From positions 930,001-994,000 of the forward strand of contig OZ241746.1 of assembly GCA_965201045.1 (NCBI GenBank): 64,000 nt of DNA. Reading direction: 5' to 3'. The notes beneath the pieces are model-generated. The model saw nothing but the letters and a program-made list of their open reading frames with translations, was not told the origin of the DNA and did no database searches. Both the position numbers and the translations under genes were made by a program. Each line of letters begins with the position of its first letter. The first letter of the stretch is position 1. Shown here piece by piece: positions 17,045-26,229 of this stretch. Source of the DNA: JAPORK01 sp026710285. Its GTDB lineage: Bacteria; Pseudomonadota; Gammaproteobacteria; Pseudomonadales; Endozoicomonadaceae.

Positions 17045-17508
17045 GCTTTTATCTGTTCAGGTTGAAGTAAGCTTAATGTCTTCTCTATAACAGTGATAAT
17101 ATTTTCTTTTCTTTCGGTGAGATCAACTACAGCTGTAAAAGCAATAGCTGTCAAACGTCTTATGATAATGATGCCACTACTTAACAGCTGCGGAATATTT
17201 TTTTCTGAAGTCACGATCGATAATCTTACCGATACCTGACTTTGTATATTGGCTAATACGCAGGGAGTAACAAAAGGTGCAACTGTAGCCATTAGCTGAT
17301 CTAATTCAGTATGTGTCTGGCACTCCATTGTTGTCACAATCTGCAGCTGATTGTTGCGGACAGAGGAAGATAAGAACAGTTCTGCAGTAATACCAGGTGC
17401 CAGCAGGAACTGCCATCCTGCAGGGAAATTTTCCGGATTCATTAAACGTTCTGGCTGTAAATTGAGTAGATTAAGATGGTCTTCTGTTATAACCTCTACG
17501 CTGTTCAT
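17041..17508 (-). CDS. Small partner protein, second gene of the four-gene operon
   Basis: About 155 residues, family not recognised. It begins ATGAACAGCG at 17508, its first base overlapping the upstream stop (TGATG), with GAGGTGG as ribosome site. Features: a helix at the N-terminus, a beta-rich centre (WQFLLAPGITAELFLSSS, LQIVTTMECQT) and a C-terminal helix ending TVIEKTLSLLQPEQIKA. It overlaps the large gene by ATGA, so the two should be translationally coupled. No signal peptide or membrane segment. Similar in size to the other two small proteins of the operon, and possibly distantly related to them. Confidence 0.55.
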   Translation of the reverse strand: MNSVEVITEDHLNLLNLQPERLMNPENFPAGWQFLLAPGITAELFLSSSVRNNQLQIVTTMECQTHTELDQLMATVAPFVTPCVLANIQSQVSVRLSIVTSEKNIPQLLSSGIIIIRRLTAIAFTAVVDLTERKENIITVIEKTLSLLQPEQIKA

Positions 17509-18020
17509 CAAACCACCTCGCTATAAAATTTTTTATGCAGATGAGAAACGATATTTTCTACTTCAGCTGCAGAGCAATTTTCATGCAGATAAAATATGCT
17601 TTTATGCAACAAAGGAATTAATTGCTGTACGGCAACTAAAAATTGTTGTGTAGAAAAAAATGTATCACCGGAAAGAATTTGACTCTGTCTTACTATAAAC
17701 TGATGACTGTCTAAATCGACAATTAAAGCAAGCGGTGCCATTAATACTGAAAACAACTGAGAAAATGTATATACACAGGTTGATCTATTGAGGGGTAGCT
17801 TTTCTGGAAGATGTGCATCGAGCATTAAACAGACAGATTGCTGATCAGGAAATAAAGATGCCAGTGTCGCATTAGTGGTAATGCTATGATGATTAGTAAT
17901 TGAGGTAATGGGTAAACTACCGCTAATATTCAGAGAAGCTGGCGTACGAAAAATAGTAATATCATCAAGACCAAACGACTTCCATTCTTTGTAAAAGCGC
18001 TTAACAATTGTTTTTATCAT
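17508..18020 (-). CDS. Small partner protein, first gene of the four-gene operon
   Basis: 170 residues, family not recognised. It opens with a basic, aromatic helix (MIKTIVKRFYKEWKSFGLDD), continues with beta-prone segments (ITIFRTPASLNISGSLPITS and SVCLMLDAHLPEKLPL) and ends in helices (TQQFLVAVQQLIPLLHKSIF, AAEVENIVSHLHKKFY). No signal peptide. It is first in an operon of four overlapping genes (1-bp, 4-bp and 8-bp overlaps), so the products are probably made together and act together. Upstream, 18021-18284 holds a short repeat and presumably the operon promoter. Confidence 0.55.
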   Translation of the reverse strand: MIKTIVKRFYKEWKSFGLDDITIFRTPASLNISGSLPITSITNHHSITTNATLASLFPDQQSVCLMLDAHLPEKLPLNRSTCVYTFSQLFSVLMAPLALIVDLDSHQFIVRQSQILSGDTFFSTQQFLVAVQQLIPLLHKSIFYLHENCSAAEVENIVSHLHKKFYSEVV

Positions 18021-18226
18021 CCATGCTGCCTGCTATCAGAGCATCCTTGCATTTAAACTGTTATGTTTTAAATTTAGCAATACTCTTTAATATAAAGCAA
18101 GAAGCAGCGATATCATTTCTTAAGAACTGACGTTGCGAATTATGCAATCCACACAGTATTCCGGTTGACTATCTTGGTGTGGAAACTTTTTTAGCTCTTC
18201 TGTGTTGTAATGAGTGAAAGTCAGGC

Positions 18227-18271
18227 ACTTATACCTTAACTGAGCTGGCAGGTTTTAGGGTACCACGTTAG
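18227..18271. repeat. Short interspersed repeat (copy A of a three-copy family)
   Basis: ACTTATACCTTAACTGAGCT followed by GGCAGGTTTTAGGGTACCACG. Related sequences are at 47063-47113 and 62508-62559. Consensus core: TATACCT..AACTGAGTTG..AGGTTTTA..GTACCAC. Lies between lolA and the four-gene operon. Confidence 0.45.
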
Positions 18272-18284
18272 TTTCTAATGGTAA

Positions 18285-18992
18285 TCACTTTGTTTCATCT
18301 AAAACATCAACACCTTTAGGGGGAATGAAAGTAAACTGTTTATCAGGAATCGCTACATTTTCTTTGATAGCAGAAAATTCAATCCGGGTTTGGCTTTCAA
18401 GATAATCAGCCATAAACATCCCGGTTAACTTTTTGCCAGCAAAAATAAATTTTAACTCTTTGAATAAACTGCTTTTATCTTTAGGCGTTAAAGTAAAAGT
18501 TTTATCTTTTGATCCAGTTACTTTAACTAGATATAGTTGGGCAAGCTTCTCAATACTACCATTAAGAATAGCGGTAACAGGAAGTGAATCTGCCTGTTTA
18601 TCTACTTTCTGGATAGTGACTTGTTGTAATGCTTTATCATAAGTCCAGAGTTTAGAACCGTTTGAAACATATAACTGTGCAAAAGGTGAGTTGACTTTCC
18701 AGAGGAAACAATCCGGGCGTTTCATTTGCATATTACCACGGGACGTTTGTGATTTACTCTCTTTGCCACTTTTTGTAGTCTGAAGGAAATTAGCCTGAAA
18801 GGTGTTGATAGGTGTAAGGTATTGTTTAAGAAGATTTATATTGTTTTCACTCAGTTTGTTTTCTTTACTATGAGCAGATGCCGAACGGGAAGCCTTTGGC
18901 TGTGTTTTAATGTCAGCACACACCCGCTGCAACGGGATTAAATAAATAATCGCAATAATAAAGTAACTGATACTTTTAAAGGGTATTCTCAT
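18285..18992 (-). CDS. lolA: Outer-membrane lipoprotein carrier LolA
   Basis: LolA takes lipoproteins from the LolCDE complex and carries them across the periplasm to LolB. The product is about 235 residues, with an N-terminal hydrophobic signal (SISYFIIAIIYLIPLQ) cut near VCADIKT, then a Ser/Lys linker. The mature part has the LolA pattern: FQANFLQTTKSG, RGNMQMKRPDCFLWKVNSPF, YVSNGSKLWTYDKALQQV. I use the ATG at 18992 rather than the TTG two codons earlier. The usual partner ftsK is not adjacent. Confidence 0.85.
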   Translation of the reverse strand: MRIPFKSISYFIIAIIYLIPLQRVCADIKTQPKASRSASAHSKENKLSENNINLLKQYLTPINTFQANFLQTTKSGKESKSQTSRGNMQMKRPDCFLWKVNSPFAQLYVSNGSKLWTYDKALQQVTIQKVDKQADSLPVTAILNGSIEKLAQLYLVKVTGSKDKTFTLTPKDKSSLFKELKFIFAGKKLTGMFMADYLESQTRIEFSAIKENVAIPDKQFTFIPPKGVDVLDETK

Positions 18993-19143
18993 GAGCAATA
19001 CAGTCTTAATTTTATACAGATTTATATGAGAGACTTATGCAGCCTCTGGAGTTTGTTGCTTAATATACATTGTAAATTCTGCGTTTACAACAATGATTAC
19101 AGTTCATTGAAAAACAGCTATCCATCTATGCAAACAGTTAATT

Positions 19144-20790
19144 TTACATATTAGGATAATTAGGTCCTCCGCCACCTTCAGGTGCAATCCAGGTGATATT
19201 TTGTGCAGGATCTTTAATATCACAGGTTTTACAATGTACACAATTTTGTGCATTAATCACAAATTTATTTTCACCACCCTCTTTGACAATTTCATAAACA
19301 CCGGCAGGACAATAACGTTGCGCCGGTTCAGCATATTCTGGCAAATTGTTTTGCACCGGAATATTTTTATCATTCAGCACCAGGTGGCAGGGCTGATTTT
19401 CTTCATGATTGGTATTAGAAAGAAATACCGAGCTCATTTTATCGAAAGTAATCACACCATCCGGTTTAGGATAACAGGGAGCAATACATTTTGCTGCTTT
19501 TTTCAGTGTCATATAATCAGGTGTATCATCTTTTAATGTAACCGGAATAAGCCGGTTATTAAATTTCATATTTAACCAGTTAATCGCTCCTCCTGCCAGC
19601 ATGCCATAGCGGTGTATTAGCGGTGAAAAGTTACGGTGAGCATACAGTTCCTGCCCAAGCCAGGATTGTTTGAAGTTATCAATAAAATCTGTGGGAATTT
19701 CCCCTTGCTTTTCTTGTTGCAATGCCTTGAATACGCTTTCTGCTGCAAGCATACCGCTTTTCATCGCAGTGTGAGATCCTTTAATTTTTGCGTTATCCAG
19801 CGTTCCGGCATCACATCCGATAAGCATTCCACCGTTAAAAGTCATTTTAGGTAGTGACGACCACCCACCTTTACTAATTGCTCTTGCACCATAAGATAAG
19901 CGTTTACCGTTAATTAATGTATTACGAATAAGCGGATGCTGCTTGAAACGTTGAAACTCCTGATAAGGATCCACATACGGATTAGTGTAATTAAGATCAA
20001 CAATCAGCCCTAGAGAGACTTGCCTGTCCTCAACATGATAAAGAAAACCGCCACCCATCGTCCCCGTTTCAGATAATGGCCAACCAAATGTATGTACCAC
20101 TTTTCCTTGAAAGTGTTGTGCCTCCGGAATTTCCCAAAGCTCTTTAAGACCTATGGCATAGTGTTGTGGATTTGCTTCTGCATCTAAGTGAAAATGCTCA
20201 ATTAATTGTTTCCCTAGATGTCCCCGGCAACCTTCAGCAAATAAAGTATATTTTGCTTTTAATTCCATTCCGGGTACATATTCTGTTTTGTGTTCTCCTG
20301 ATGCTGAAACACCCATTTCTCCGGTAACAACACCTTTAACCTGATTATCCTCCAAAATTAATTGCTGTGCTGCAAACCCCGGAAAAATTTCCACACCCAA
20401 TTCTTCTGCCTGTTTTGCAAGCCAGCGGCAGACATTAGCCAGGCTTACAATGTAATTACCCTCATTGCGCATGGCATCAGGAATCATAAAATAAGGGAAA
20501 GTCTTACTGTTTTGTGAGCTGGTGAAAAAATGCATTTCATCATCTGTTACGCTGGTAAGCAGTGGTGCCTGTTGCTCTTTCCAGCCGGGAAAAAGTTCAT
20601 TGATTGCTCTGGGATCAAAAACAGCCCCCGACAGAATGTGTGCACCTACTTCAGAGCCTTTCTCGATAACACAAACACTTACTTCCTTTTCCGACGCTTT
20701 GGCACACTGCATTAATCGGCAGGCCGCTGCAAGACCTGCTGGTCCTGCGCCTACAATTACTACATCAAACTCCATGGATTCACGTTCCAT
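19144..20790 (-). CDS. Electron-transfer flavoprotein-ubiquinone oxidoreductase
   Basis: ETF-QO passes electrons from reduced ETF, fed by acyl-CoA dehydrogenases, to ubiquinone at the inner membrane. The 548-residue protein has the FAD motif VVIVGAGPAGLAAACRL at the N-terminus, GCRGHLGKQLIEHF and GGWSSLPKMTFNGGMLIGCD in the middle, and a C-terminal 4Fe-4S ferredoxin domain (YCPAGVYE, QNCVHCKTCDIKDP). A clear GGAGG precedes the ATG. ETF subunits are not in the window. A stretch of this gene (19955-20094) is duplicated at 31904-32049. Confidence 0.95.
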   Translation of the reverse strand: MERESMEFDVVIVGAGPAGLAAACRLMQCAKASEKEVSVCVIEKGSEVGAHILSGAVFDPRAINELFPGWKEQQAPLLTSVTDDEMHFFTSSQNSKTFPYFMIPDAMRNEGNYIVSLANVCRWLAKQAEELGVEIFPGFAAQQLILEDNQVKGVVTGEMGVSASGEHKTEYVPGMELKAKYTLFAEGCRGHLGKQLIEHFHLDAEANPQHYAIGLKELWEIPEAQHFQGKVVHTFGWPLSETGTMGGGFLYHVEDRQVSLGLIVDLNYTNPYVDPYQEFQRFKQHPLIRNTLINGKRLSYGARAISKGGWSSLPKMTFNGGMLIGCDAGTLDNAKIKGSHTAMKSGMLAAESVFKALQQEKQGEIPTDFIDNFKQSWLGQELYAHRNFSPLIHRYGMLAGGAINWLNMKFNNRLIPVTLKDDTPDYMTLKKAAKCIAPCYPKPDGVITFDKMSSVFLSNTNHEENQPCHLVLNDKNIPVQNNLPEYAEPAQRYCPAGVYEIVKEGGENKFVINAQNCVHCKTCDIKDPAQNITWIAPEGGGGPNYPNM

Positions 20791-21330
20791 AGCAAACCTC
20801 CGTAATAAACAGTTATATTTTTTATTATGCCGGTTTAAGAACTACTTCTTTTATTATTAAAACTTTAATCATGATTAATTGGCGTAAACCTATTTTAAGC
20901 CGGTTTTATACAAATGACATGAATCTTTTTATTATAATACTCACAGCTGATGAATGGGTATTTCTTTAACCGGTTGTTCAGCAATAGCAGAACGGACAGA
21001 CTATTATATCAAACCGGTCATTTTAAATAATTGGACGCTATAACCCGGATTTCCGGTTTTTCTAATGAAAAAAGATAGTTATGATTATTGCAGGCAGTTT
21101 GTCATTTATCAATAATCATTAGCGGAAAACGCTGTTAATGCGCTGTAATAATTCTTTAATGAAAGCATACAGTTCATGCAAACTTTAACGGTTGTACTGC
21201 ATATCTGATTAACTGCAAATCTGATATCATATTGTACGGGTTAAACGATTGGTAAACTTTGTAACAACACTGCTAATTTTCAATTGTGCCGGACTATCAG
21301 CAAAAATTCAGAGACTGTTAAGGAAAAAGA
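20791..21330. other. Intergenic region upstream of the type I R-M locus
   Basis: 540 bp between divergent ETF-QO and hsdM. A 16-bp direct repeat (TGCATATCTGATTAAC at 21198-21213 and TGCAAATCTGATATCA at 21214-21229) lies about 100 bp before hsdM and could be a tandem operator. Nothing else recognisable. Confidence 0.4.
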
Positions 21331-23661
21331 ATGGAACATCAGGACAAATATAAACAGCATAGTGACCTGGTATGGAAGATCGCTAATCTGTTGCGTGGTC
21401 CCTATCGCCCGCCACAATACCGTAAAGTGATGATTCCACTTACCGTTCTGCGTCGACTGGATTGCGTGCTGGAAGAGCGTAAAGCGGATGTTCTCGCAAT
21501 GTATGAACAGCTTACTACCCGTGGATTTAATACAGAAGCGATAGAAAAAACCATCAACAGTAAGTTCAGTTTGACATTTCATAATACCAGTCAGTTTACT
21601 TTCTCCAGTCTGTTGGATGATCCTGATAAACTGGCAACCAACCTGAAAGCTTACATTGATGGTTTTTCATCACAGGCACGAAATATTTTTGAAAAGTTTA
21701 AATTTGAAGAAGAAGCAGAACGTCTGGACGAAAGTAACCGGTTGTTTGAAATTATCAAAGAATTTGCAGCGGTGGATTTACACCCCGATCGTATATCTAA
21801 TATAGCGATGGGTTATATTTTTGAAGATCTGGTAAGGCGTTTTAATGAACAGGCTAACGAAGAAGCAGGGGATCATTTTACACCCCGTGAAGTAGTCAGG
21901 CTGATGGTCAAACTGCTGTTTACTGAAGAAGAACATGTTTATACTCCGGGGAAAGTCATTAAAATCTATGATCCGACCTGCGGCACCGGTGGTATTTTAT
22001 CTGAATCTGAAAAAGCCATCAGAGAAGAAAATAACGAGGCACATGTTCAACTGTTTGGTCAGGAATATAACCCGGAGTCTTACGCTATTTGTGGTTCTGA
22101 TCTGATGATTAAAGGTGGAGAAACCAGCAATATTGCTTTTGGTGATACGCTGGGAACCGGCAAGCAGAAAGATGGTCGTGTTGATGGTGATGGTCATCTG
22201 GATAAATCTTTTCACTATATGGCAGCCAATCCACCCTTTGGTGTAGAATGGAATCCGGAAAAAGATTTTGTCACCCGTGAGCATAACGAACTTGGTTTTA
22301 AGGGTCGTTTTGGTCCTGGTCTGCCACGTATCAATGATGGTGCATTACTGTTTCTATTGCATATGATTGCAAAAATGCAACCTTCCTCTGAACATTACAC
22401 ATTACCCGTCCCCGGAGTGAAAGACGGTGAAGGTTCACGTATTGCTATCATCTTTAATGGTTCACCTCTGTTTACCGGTGATGCTGGTGGAGGTGAAAGT
22501 AATATAAGACGCTGGATTATTGAAAATGATATGCTTGAAGCAGTGATTGGCTTGCCAGATCAGTTGTTTTATAACACCGGAATTTACACCTATATCTGGA
22601 TTGTAACCAACCGCAAACCCACCAAACGTCAGGGTAAGGTACAGCTGATTAACGCCACTGATTTTGCCTGGAAAATGAAAAAGAGTCTGGGCAATAAACG
22701 TAAAAAATTGGGTGAAGGTATCGGTGGTGAGCCAAATCATATTGATGCCATTACCCGTATCTATGGTGATTTCAAAGATAAAGAGCAACGTACACTGACG
22801 TCTATTGGTACCAATATCGACAGCCCGAAAGATAAAAAACGTAATCCTGACCAACCTATTTTTGTCTCTAAAATTTTCAACAATCAGGATTTTGGTTATT
22901 TTAAAATTGTCGTTGAACGTCCACTGCGCTTAAACTTTACCGTTAATGATGAACGCATTCAACGTTTTACTCAGACAGACAACTTTGTCAAACTCTCTGC
23001 TTCTAAAAAACGTAAAAATACGCAACAAATTGCTATGGAAGAACAGCAGGGAGAACAACGACAAAAGGCTATTTTACAGGTGCTCAATAACCTTAAATCC
23101 AGATACACCGATGCTGAAGTTATAAAAGACCGTGCTGTCTTTGAGGCAGAAATTAAAGAGGCTTTTCAGAACGCAAAAGTAACTTTTGATACAGCACTGA
23201 AAAAAACTTTATTGGCTCACGGAGCACTGGGCGAAAAAGATCCAACTGCACAACCTTGTCTGAATGCCAAAGGTAACCCGGAACCCGATGCTGATTTGCG
23301 TGATAGTGAAAATGTACCTTTCCCGGGCGCTTTACTTGCCAATGGAAAACGTGATACAGACAATGCGTTAATTAAACTGCCTCTGCCACTGGATTATGAA
23401 GGTAAAAAACAAAAAGGCAAAGTGGATAAAAAACAACTGTTGAATTTAGTTCAGGAACACTGTGAAGCTTATCTGAAAAAAGAAGTCCTGCCCTATCGGG
23501 ACGATGCCTGGATTGATCACAGCAAGATTAAAGTGGGTTATGAAATTCCGTTTAATCGCCATTTTTATCAATATCAACCACCACGTGATTTAAGTGAAAT
23601 CGAAGCAGATATCAGAGGACTGGAAGCGGAGATTCTGGAAATGCTGAAGGAGGTGATTTGA
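21331..23661 (+). CDS. hsdM: Type I restriction-modification methyltransferase subunit HsdM
   Basis: HsdM carries the N6-adenine methyltransferase activity of a type I R-M complex (M2S1 for methylation, R2M2S1 for restriction). At 776 residues it is longer than many HsdM. The N-terminal HsdM helical domain (residues 1-150) precedes the SAM-binding motif DPTCGTGGILSESEKA near residue 215 and the catalytic NPPFG motif near 300. The long C-terminal region (residues 580-776) contains Lys/Glu-rich helices and is unlike compact HsdM. The stop overlaps the hsdS start (TGATG), so the two are translationally coupled. Confidence 0.95.
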   Translation: MEHQDKYKQHSDLVWKIANLLRGPYRPPQYRKVMIPLTVLRRLDCVLEERKADVLAMYEQLTTRGFNTEAIEKTINSKFSLTFHNTSQFTFSSLLDDPDKLATNLKAYIDGFSSQARNIFEKFKFEEEAERLDESNRLFEIIKEFAAVDLHPDRISNIAMGYIFEDLVRRFNEQANEEAGDHFTPREVVRLMVKLLFTEEEHVYTPGKVIKIYDPTCGTGGILSESEKAIREENNEAHVQLFGQEYNPESYAICGSDLMIKGGETSNIAFGDTLGTGKQKDGRVDGDGHLDKSFHYMAANPPFGVEWNPEKDFVTREHNELGFKGRFGPGLPRINDGALLFLLHMIAKMQPSSEHYTLPVPGVKDGEGSRIAIIFNGSPLFTGDAGGGESNIRRWIIENDMLEAVIGLPDQLFYNTGIYTYIWIVTNRKPTKRQGKVQLINATDFAWKMKKSLGNKRKKLGEGIGGEPNHIDAITRIYGDFKDKEQRTLTSIGTNIDSPKDKKRNPDQPIFVSKIFNNQDFGYFKIVVERPLRLNFTVNDERIQRFTQTDNFVKLSASKKRKNTQQIAMEEQQGEQRQKAILQVLNNLKSRYTDAEVIKDRAVFEAEIKEAFQNAKVTFDTALKKTLLAHGALGEKDPTAQPCLNAKGNPEPDADLRDSENVPFPGALLANGKRDTDNALIKLPLPLDYEGKKQKGKVDKKQLLNLVQEHCEAYLKKEVLPYRDDAWIDHSKIKVGYEIPFNRHFYQYQPPRDLSEIEADIRGLEAEILEMLKEVI

Positions 23662-25040
23662 TGAAGTATCCTCCATATGATAGATATTATGATATGCAGA
23701 CTATGTGGTTTGGAGTAATTCCTTTTAACTGGAAAACTACTAACTTTCGAAATATTTTGATAGGAATCAGTGATGGTACACACGGAACTCATCAGAGGAC
23801 GATAACAGGAAAACCCTTGTTAAGTGCAAAGAATGTCTTTAATGACTCAATTAAAATTTCTGAAAATGAAAGTAGAATATCTGAAGAAGAATATAAATTA
23901 ATTATTGCAAAAGGTTACCCAAAGAAGGGAGATCTACTTGTAACCTGTGTAGGAACTTTAGGTAGAAGTATTGTTTACCCCTATGAAGAACCTTTAGCTT
24001 TTCAACGTAGTGTTGCTTTTCTGAGGCTGGAGAAGAAATATGATTTGAAATATTTCAAATATTTGATTGAATCTAAAGGCTATCAAGATTTTCTTGTAAA
24101 CACAGCAAATGTAAGTGCACAAGGTGGTATTTATATGGGTGATTTAGCTGCATCTGAAATAGTCCTACCTAGTCTTGCAGAACAAACCAAAATTGCTACA
24201 TTTCTGGACTATAAAACAGCACAGATTGATCAGCTTATTGAAAAGAAAAAAGCATTGATTGAAAGGCTTAACGAGCAACGTATCGCAATCATTACGCAGG
24301 CTGTCACCAAAGGCTTAAATCCGGATGCACCAATGAAGGATTCGGGTGTTGATTGGCTGGGTGAAGTGCCAAAGCATTGGTCAACTTTTGCAATAAAACG
24401 TAAATTCAAAATAGTGAATGGTGCCACTCCAAAATCTGGCGAAGAACGTTTTTGGAATGGTGAAATTATATGGATTACACCAGCGGATTTTTCACATTGT
24501 GAGCGTGGATTTATATCAAAATCTATCAGAAAAATTACGCATGAAGGGTTTGAATCTTGTGGGACATCGTTAGTTCCAAAAAGCAGTATTATCGTTACAA
24601 GTCGAGCACCTATAGGCAAAGTTGTACAAGCAGGGAAGAATCTTTGTACTAATCAGGGCTGTAAATCTCTTATTGTGGATACTGATTGTGCTGCTCACAG
24701 GTTTTATTATTATTCACTATTAGCTAATTCAGAAAAATTAAATTCACTTGGACTCGGAACTACTTTTATGGAGTTATCTAATTCTGACCTTGGGTTATTT
24801 AATTTGCCATTTCCTCCATTATCAGAACAAATCCAAATTGTTAAATTCCTGGACTACAAAACAACACAAATTGATCAGCTGATTGAAAAGAAAAAAACAC
24901 TAATTGAAAAACTCAAAGAATACCGCACCGCCCTTATCACTGCCGCTGTCACTGGTAAAATTGATGTGCGAGGATTTGATATAAATAAAAATAAGACAAA
25001 TGCCACTACTAAAAAAAGGGAATCCGCTGATGCAGGTTGA
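23661..25040 (+). CDS. hsdS: Type I restriction-modification specificity subunit HsdS
   Basis: HsdS sets the bipartite DNA target. About 459 residues with two target-recognition domains (roughly 10-170 and 235-400), each followed by a conserved coiled-coil spacer. The spacers are near copies: LDYKTAQIDQLIEKKKALIE and LDYKTTQIDQLIEKKKTLIE. They also repeat at DNA level near 24205-24260 and 24850-24905. The ATG at 23661 has a perfect AGGAGGTGA ahead of it and overlaps the hsdM stop by one base. Two full TRDs mean a complete subunit; no shuffling partner is seen nearby. Confidence 0.93.
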   Translation: MKYPPYDRYYDMQTMWFGVIPFNWKTTNFRNILIGISDGTHGTHQRTITGKPLLSAKNVFNDSIKISENESRISEEEYKLIIAKGYPKKGDLLVTCVGTLGRSIVYPYEEPLAFQRSVAFLRLEKKYDLKYFKYLIESKGYQDFLVNTANVSAQGGIYMGDLAASEIVLPSLAEQTKIATFLDYKTAQIDQLIEKKKALIERLNEQRIAIITQAVTKGLNPDAPMKDSGVDWLGEVPKHWSTFAIKRKFKIVNGATPKSGEERFWNGEIIWITPADFSHCERGFISKSIRKITHEGFESCGTSLVPKSSIIVTSRAPIGKVVQAGKNLCTNQGCKSLIVDTDCAAHRFYYYSLLANSEKLNSLGLGTTFMELSNSDLGLFNLPFPPLSEQIQIVKFLDYKTTQIDQLIEKKKTLIEKLKEYRTALITAAVTGKIDVRGFDINKNKTNATTKKRESADAG

Positions 25041-26163
25041 AAAGTTTAAAGCTGGTGTATGGAAGTCACAGTATCAATATAAAAGTTTTACGCCACAGTT
25101 GGTAAATCAGAGCTGGGAATGGTTAAATCCGAAGTTAAACACACTGCTGGAACAAGCGTCACGGGCACTGGCAGAATTAAATGCTCATTCACGCATGGTG
25201 CCGGATGTAGATATATTTATTCGGATGCATATTACCAAAGAGGCCAACACCTCCAGCCGCATTGAAGGAACACAGACGCAAATGGATGAAGCCATTATGC
25301 GTAAAGAACAGGTGGTTCCGGAAAAACGTGATGACTGGCAGGAAGTACAAAACTATATCGAAGCTATTAATGTTGCCATAAAAGAACTGGAAAAGCTGCC
25401 ACTGTCTAACCGTCTGTTAAAACAGACTCACGCTATTTTAATGGATAGTGTGCGTGGAGAGCATAAGACTCCGGGAGAGTTTCGTATTTCGCAAAACTGG
25501 ATTGGTGGTAGTAATCTCAATAATGCTGCATTTATTCCTCCTGCTGCCAGTGAAGTGCCTGAGCTGATGGGAGACCTGGAAAAATTTTGGCACAATGAAA
25601 ATATCCATGTACCTGATTTAATTCGTATTGCCATCAGCCACTATCAGTTTGAAACCATTCATCCATTTTTAGATGGTAACGGACGCATAGGACGACTGTT
25701 AATTACCTTATATCTGGTATCAAAAGGTATTCTGAATAAACCGGCGCTATACCTTTCTGACTTTTTTGAGCGTCATTGTGATGCTTATTATGATGCGCTG
25801 ATGGCTGTGCGTACCCGTAATGATCTGCTTCACTGGCTACAATTTTTCTTAACTGCTATTAAAGAGACAGCAGTCAATAGTAAAAAAACCTTTGTGGGTA
25901 TAATGCAACTGCGTGAGGATGTAGAACACGAAATTTTGAGTTTGGGTACCCGGGCAGAAAATGCAAAAAAACTACTGTTGTCACTGTATGGAAAACCCAT
26001 CGTTACAGTAAAAGAAACCGCACAACTGCTGAGTGTTAGCCATCAGGTTGCCAATGAACTGATAAAGTTGCTAAAAGATAAAAATATTCTTGAAGAGACA
26101 ACAGGTTACAGAAGAAATCGTGTGTATTGTTTTGATCGTTATCTTCAGTTATTCAACTCATAG
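25030..26163 (+). CDS. Fic-family protein inside the R-M locus
   Basis: Fic proteins transfer AMP, or another nucleotide or phosphate moiety, to hydroxyl side chains of target proteins. The 377-residue protein has a Fic N-terminal domain with the inhibitory (S/T)xxxE(G/N) motif (SSRIEGT near residue 68), the canonical active-site loop HPFLDGNGRIGRLL near 215, and a C-terminal winged-helix-like region (VKETAQLLSVSHQVANELIK). It is therefore a class II, self-inhibited Fic with a potential DNA-binding tail. I place the start at 25030, where AAAGGGAA precedes the ATG, giving an 11-bp overlap with hsdS; 25000 is the alternative. Its place between hsdS and hsdR suggests control of, or backup to, the restriction system. 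Confidence 0.88.
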   Translation: MQVEKFKAGVWKSQYQYKSFTPQLVNQSWEWLNPKLNTLLEQASRALAELNAHSRMVPDVDIFIRMHITKEANTSSRIEGTQTQMDEAIMRKEQVVPEKRDDWQEVQNYIEAINVAIKELEKLPLSNRLLKQTHAILMDSVRGEHKTPGEFRISQNWIGGSNLNNAAFIPPAASEVPELMGDLEKFWHNENIHVPDLIRIAISHYQFETIHPFLDGNGRIGRLLITLYLVSKGILNKPALYLSDFFERHCDAYYDALMAVRTRNDLLHWLQFFLTAIKETAVNSKKTFVGIMQLREDVEHEILSLGTRAENAKKLLLSLYGKPIVTVKETAQLLSVSHQVANELIKLLKDKNILEETTGYRRNRVYCFDRYLQLFNS

Positions 26164-26229
26164 CTATACCTGTGATCCTTTGTGATCGTTACATAATCGC
26201 TGAAATGGTGAACGGAAGCAAAAAGTATA

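Noticed and set aside
14944..18020. Firm assignment of the small proteins as type III secretion chaperones
   Set aside because: Size and layout fit, but no diagnostic motif and no secretion genes are present in the window; kept only as a hypothesis.
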